Source of the DNA: Shimia thalassica
GTDB taxonomy: Bacteria; Pseudomonadota; Alphaproteobacteria; Rhodobacterales; Rhodobacteraceae
Assembly: GCF_001458215.1 (NCBI RefSeq)
Contig: NZ_CYTW01000003.1
Coordinates: 1 to 64,000, forward strand
Direction: 5' to 3'
Length of the DNA: 64,000 nucleotides
Shown in pieces: positions 61,588 to 64,000 of the stretch (positions are counted from its first letter, which is position 1; each line of letters starts with the position of its first letter). The notes beneath the pieces were generated by a model. That model did not search any database. It saw only the letters and a program-made list of their open reading frames with translations, and was not told where the DNA came from. A program made the translations under genes and the position numbers.

Positions 61588-63363
61588 ATGCTCAATCCGG
61601 GAGACATCATATTCGTCGGTTGGGACGGGGATCACGACGACGTCGCGTTTGTGACGACGGTCGATGTGCCTGCGGGCGAGGTGATCTATTTTACCGACAG
61701 CGAATGGAATGGTTCCAGCTTCAACAACGGCGAGCAGCTCATTGAATGGGTGGTGCCCGCCGGAGGAATTGCCGCTGGTTCCCTGATGACGCTGGACATG
61801 GACAATTCCACCAACAGCGCACAAGTGATCGAAGGGGGCGATTTGTCCGGCCCCACCAGTGGCACAATAGATTACATTCAAGGCGGCGGAAATCTGGCGC
61901 CTGTGAACGAAATGATGTGGGCCTTTCAGGGCACGCGCGTCGGTGATGATGTCACGGCCGAGAATTTCATTTCCGTCATCGGCAACGAAGCAGACGGCGG
62001 CAACAATGCCACGCCAAACCTGTCAAACACCGGGCTCACCTCGGACAATGGCGCGATCATTATTGATGGCGACCATGACTATATGGTTTTCGATGGCTTC
62101 GATGCCTTGCCGGATCCGCTTACAGGACAAGGTGTCATCGACGCCGTTTCAGACACGTCGAACTGGACCGTGGATGGCGGTGGCCGAAATGGAGATGATA
62201 ATAATCCTCTGATCAATGACGGCTTTACAAACATCACCCCGGTTCGGGTTTATGATGAAACCGACGTTACAACGCTTTACTTCTCTGGCGACAATGTCGC
62301 CTTCATTTCTGACGTATCCTCAAGCGATAGCGATGTTTCAACAGATTTGACGGTGTCCGAGCAGCCGTTTCTTTCCACGGATGTTATTGAAATAGACATT
62401 CTAAACAGTTCTATCCGTGCGGATGGAGAGTTTGATTTTGATGAGGTGATCTTTACCTCGGTGCGTGTCACCCGAGACGGTGCGACCTATGAATTTGTGG
62501 TGAACGACGGGTCAAAGGTTAAAGAATCCGGCGCCGAAGAGGATGAGTCCGGACAGGCGATTGAGCAGGGCGACACCTTCTTTATCACCAACGATGACGT
62601 GAACAGCTTTGTCGCGGCTCCTCTTGGTTTTTCGCCCTTTGCGGGGGTTCCCAGCGGGCAAATGGCGTTCGCTTTAGATGCGGTGTTTGTTGACGGCGGT
62701 GTGACCAACATCGTGCGCGAACAGGGCTTGGTGGATGGGGATGGTGATCCAGTCGGGACCATCAATGCCAATTTTTTCACCGGATTAAGCGAATTACCCC
62801 CTCCGCCTTGTTTTACGAGGGGCACCTTGATTGAAACGGCTTTGGGGTCTGTCGCCGTAGAGGATTTGTGCATCGGTGATCTTGTCGTCACGAAAGACAC
62901 AGGCTTGCAGCCTGTGCGATGGATTGGGCGGCGCGAGGTGCCTGCCACCGGCAAGCTGCGACCAGTGGTTTTCGCGGCAAGCGAAATTGGAAATCAGCGC
63001 GAAATGCGTGTGTCGCAACGACACCGGATGCTGGTCTCTGGATGGAAGGCCGAACTGGTGATGGGTGTCGAAGAGGCATTGGTTCCGGCACGACACATGG
63101 CGGAAATGGGCATCGGTCGCATTTGTGGCGAGGGCGGGCAGGTTGAGTACTTTCACCTTCTTTTTGACCAGCATGAGATCATTTTTGCCGAAGGGGTGGC
63201 AACCGAAAGCCTTGATCCGGCTTGGCTCAGCAGTATGGCGTCGGATGACCCGGGCATCGAAGAGGTGCGCAGCCTCTTTCCCGAAGTCTTTGAAGGTACC
63301 GTGGCAGGTACAACTGCACGCCCTGTTGCGCGGGCCTTTGAGGCGCAGCTGATGCTGAGCTGA
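61588..63363 (+). CDS. Secreted-type Hint-domain protein
   Basis: A protein of about 591 residues. Residues ~1-400 are Asp/Gly/Asn-rich, acidic and repetitive (DGDHDD, SGDNVAF), typical of extracellular calcium-binding roseobacter proteins. Near residue 410, CFTRGTLIETALGSVAVEDL starts a Hint domain (nucleophilic Cys; VSQRHRMLV with the catalytic His), ending near residue 545. No classical signal peptide is seen, so type I secretion is likely. ATG 61588 is preferred; 61555 or 61396 are possible. Confidence 0.82.
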   Translation: MLNPGDIIFVGWDGDHDDVAFVTTVDVPAGEVIYFTDSEWNGSSFNNGEQLIEWVVPAGGIAAGSLMTLDMDNSTNSAQVIEGGDLSGPTSGTIDYIQGGGNLAPVNEMMWAFQGTRVGDDVTAENFISVIGNEADGGNNATPNLSNTGLTSDNGAIIIDGDHDYMVFDGFDALPDPLTGQGVIDAVSDTSNWTVDGGGRNGDDNNPLINDGFTNITPVRVYDETDVTTLYFSGDNVAFISDVSSSDSDVSTDLTVSEQPFLSTDVIEIDILNSSIRADGEFDFDEVIFTSVRVTRDGATYEFVVNDGSKVKESGAEEDESGQAIEQGDTFFITNDDVNSFVAAPLGFSPFAGVPSGQMAFALDAVFVDGGVTNIVREQGLVDGDGDPVGTINANFFTGLSELPPPPCFTRGTLIETALGSVAVEDLCIGDLVVTKDTGLQPVRWIGRREVPATGKLRPVVFAASEIGNQREMRVSQRHRMLVSGWKAELVMGVEEALVPARHMAEMGIGRICGEGGQVEYFHLLFDQHEIIFAEGVATESLDPAWLSSMASDDPGIEEVRSLFPEVFEGTVAGTTARPVARAFEAQLMLS

Positions 63364-63458
63364 TCAAATTGGCGATTTTGTAACAGTCAGATTGCGCATG
63401 GCGTCACATTGAGGCAAACCGCCTCTAAGACTTGCTTGGACCAAACGGGAAATCGCGC

Positions 63459-63998
63459 ATGGACGCTTCTTCGACATATCAGGACAGTTTGCCAATATCT
63501 TCGGATGCTTTGCTGGAACAGCTTCGCTCTCTGGGCCTGTCCTTTACCTATCACGAGCATGTGCCACTTCGGACGGTTGAGGACGCAAAGGGCGTTGAAC
63601 GCGGATTGATCGAAGATGGGGAAATCCCGTTTCGCGTTAAAAACCTTTATCTGCGTGACAAGAAAAAGCGCAACTACCTGATCACGCTCGAACAGGATCG
63701 GGAGATTGATCTCAAGGCGCTTGGGGCGCGTTTGGGGGTTGGAAACCTGTCATTCGGATCTGCGGATCGATTGCTTGAAAATCTTGGAATTCGACCGGGT
63801 GCCGTGAGTCCTCTTGCGATGGCGACGGGCGGGTCAAAAGGCGTGCGCCTGTTCATTGATGCCGCCGCCCAAAACGCGGATCGCATTTACATGCATCCTC
63901 TGGTCAATGATCGGACTATCGGCATGACGCCTGCGGATTTGCTGACCTATTTTGCCCAGATCGACGTTGCCCCTGAATGGCTTGATCTGGACGCGTGA
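63459..63998 (+). CDS. YbaK/ProX-type prolyl-tRNA editing domain protein
   Basis: A 179-residue protein of the aminoacyl-tRNA deacylase fold (FTYHEHVPLRTVEDAKGVERGL, KNLYLRDKKKRNYLITL, PGAVSPLAMATG). Free-standing members hydrolyse Ala-tRNA(Pro), improving translation accuracy. ATG 63459 (MDASSTYQ) follows GGGAAATCGCGC. It ends two bases before the window edge and is complete. Confidence 0.86.
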   Translation: MDASSTYQDSLPISSDALLEQLRSLGLSFTYHEHVPLRTVEDAKGVERGLIEDGEIPFRVKNLYLRDKKKRNYLITLEQDREIDLKALGARLGVGNLSFGSADRLLENLGIRPGAVSPLAMATGGSKGVRLFIDAAAQNADRIYMHPLVNDRTIGMTPADLLTYFAQIDVAPEWLDLDA

Positions 63999-64000
63999 AC

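Noticed and set aside
1-64000. Mobile elements, prophage, CRISPR arrays or anti-phage systems
   Set aside because: I looked for transposase, integrase, phage and Cas-type proteins and for regularly spaced repeats and saw none. Gene content is metabolic and housekeeping throughout.

Overview
The window is one chromosomal segment of an alphaproteobacterium, most likely a marine member of the Roseobacter group (Rhodobacteraceae). The case rests on moderately high GC, MipZ in place of Min proteins, DUF2794 and Hint-domain proteins typical of the group, a TRAP transporter, the ffh/rpsP/rimM/trmD/rplS gene set, and phenylacetate and homogentisate clusters close together. I see no prophage, insertion sequence, CRISPR array, rRNA or tRNA. 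Species cannot be fixed from sequence alone.

Layout. Positions 1-8.7 kb hold housekeeping genes: the 5' part of glutathione-dependent formaldehyde dehydrogenase, an I78 inhibitor lipoprotein, DUF2794, an NlpC/P60-M17 peptidase pair, beta carbonic anhydrase, asd, and a glycosyltransferase-MFS pair. Positions 8.8-16.9 kb hold a DUF3095 cyclase-like gene, a complete branched-chain/aromatic-type ABC importer (K-G-F-H-M order), an aromatic amino acid decarboxylase-like PLP enzyme and an HpaR-type regulator. Positions 17-37 kb form a phenylacetate-CoA superlocus: paaX, paaZ, a TRAP transporter, a fused hydratase/dehydrogenase, paaG-paaI-paaK-paaR, then (after a Leu/Phe dehydrogenase with Lrp and a PACE pump with MarR) paaJ-paaA-paaB-paaC-paaD-paaE plus an additional PaaA/PaaC-like protein. 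Positions 37-46 kb hold a homogentisate operon (hmgA-fahA-MBL-FAD hydroxylase-DUF2783-VOC-maiA) with a divergent MarR regulator and an adenylate cyclase. Positions 46-52 kb hold a second PLP decarboxylase coupled to an EamA exporter, mipZ, rluE, a transsulfuration-family enzyme and an acyltransferase. Positions 52-64 kb hold the translation/SRP region (rpmE, rplS, trmD, rimM, rpsP, ffh) with unusual passengers (sulfotransferase, bluB, chorismate mutase, three tandem GNATs), followed by a Hint-domain protein and a ProX-type editing protein.

How it fits together. Phenylacetate activation (PaaK), epoxidation (PaaABC(D)E), isomerisation (PaaG), ring opening (PaaZ) and beta-oxidation (fused hydratase/dehydrogenase, PaaJ) are all encoded. 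Near-identical TetR-type palindromes sit in front of paaZ, paaG and paaJ, and a TetR gene (PaaR) follows paaK, so one regulator probably joins three dispersed transcription units. PaaX is also present, so two classes of phenylacetate regulator coexist. The homogentisate operon carries four genes beyond the core pathway that look like a peripheral ring-hydroxylation module. Hairpins recur between genes inside several operons. The best candidates for new biology are that homogentisate side module, including an MBL protein lacking part of its metal motif, the additional Paa subunit, and the TRAP transporter embedded among paa genes.
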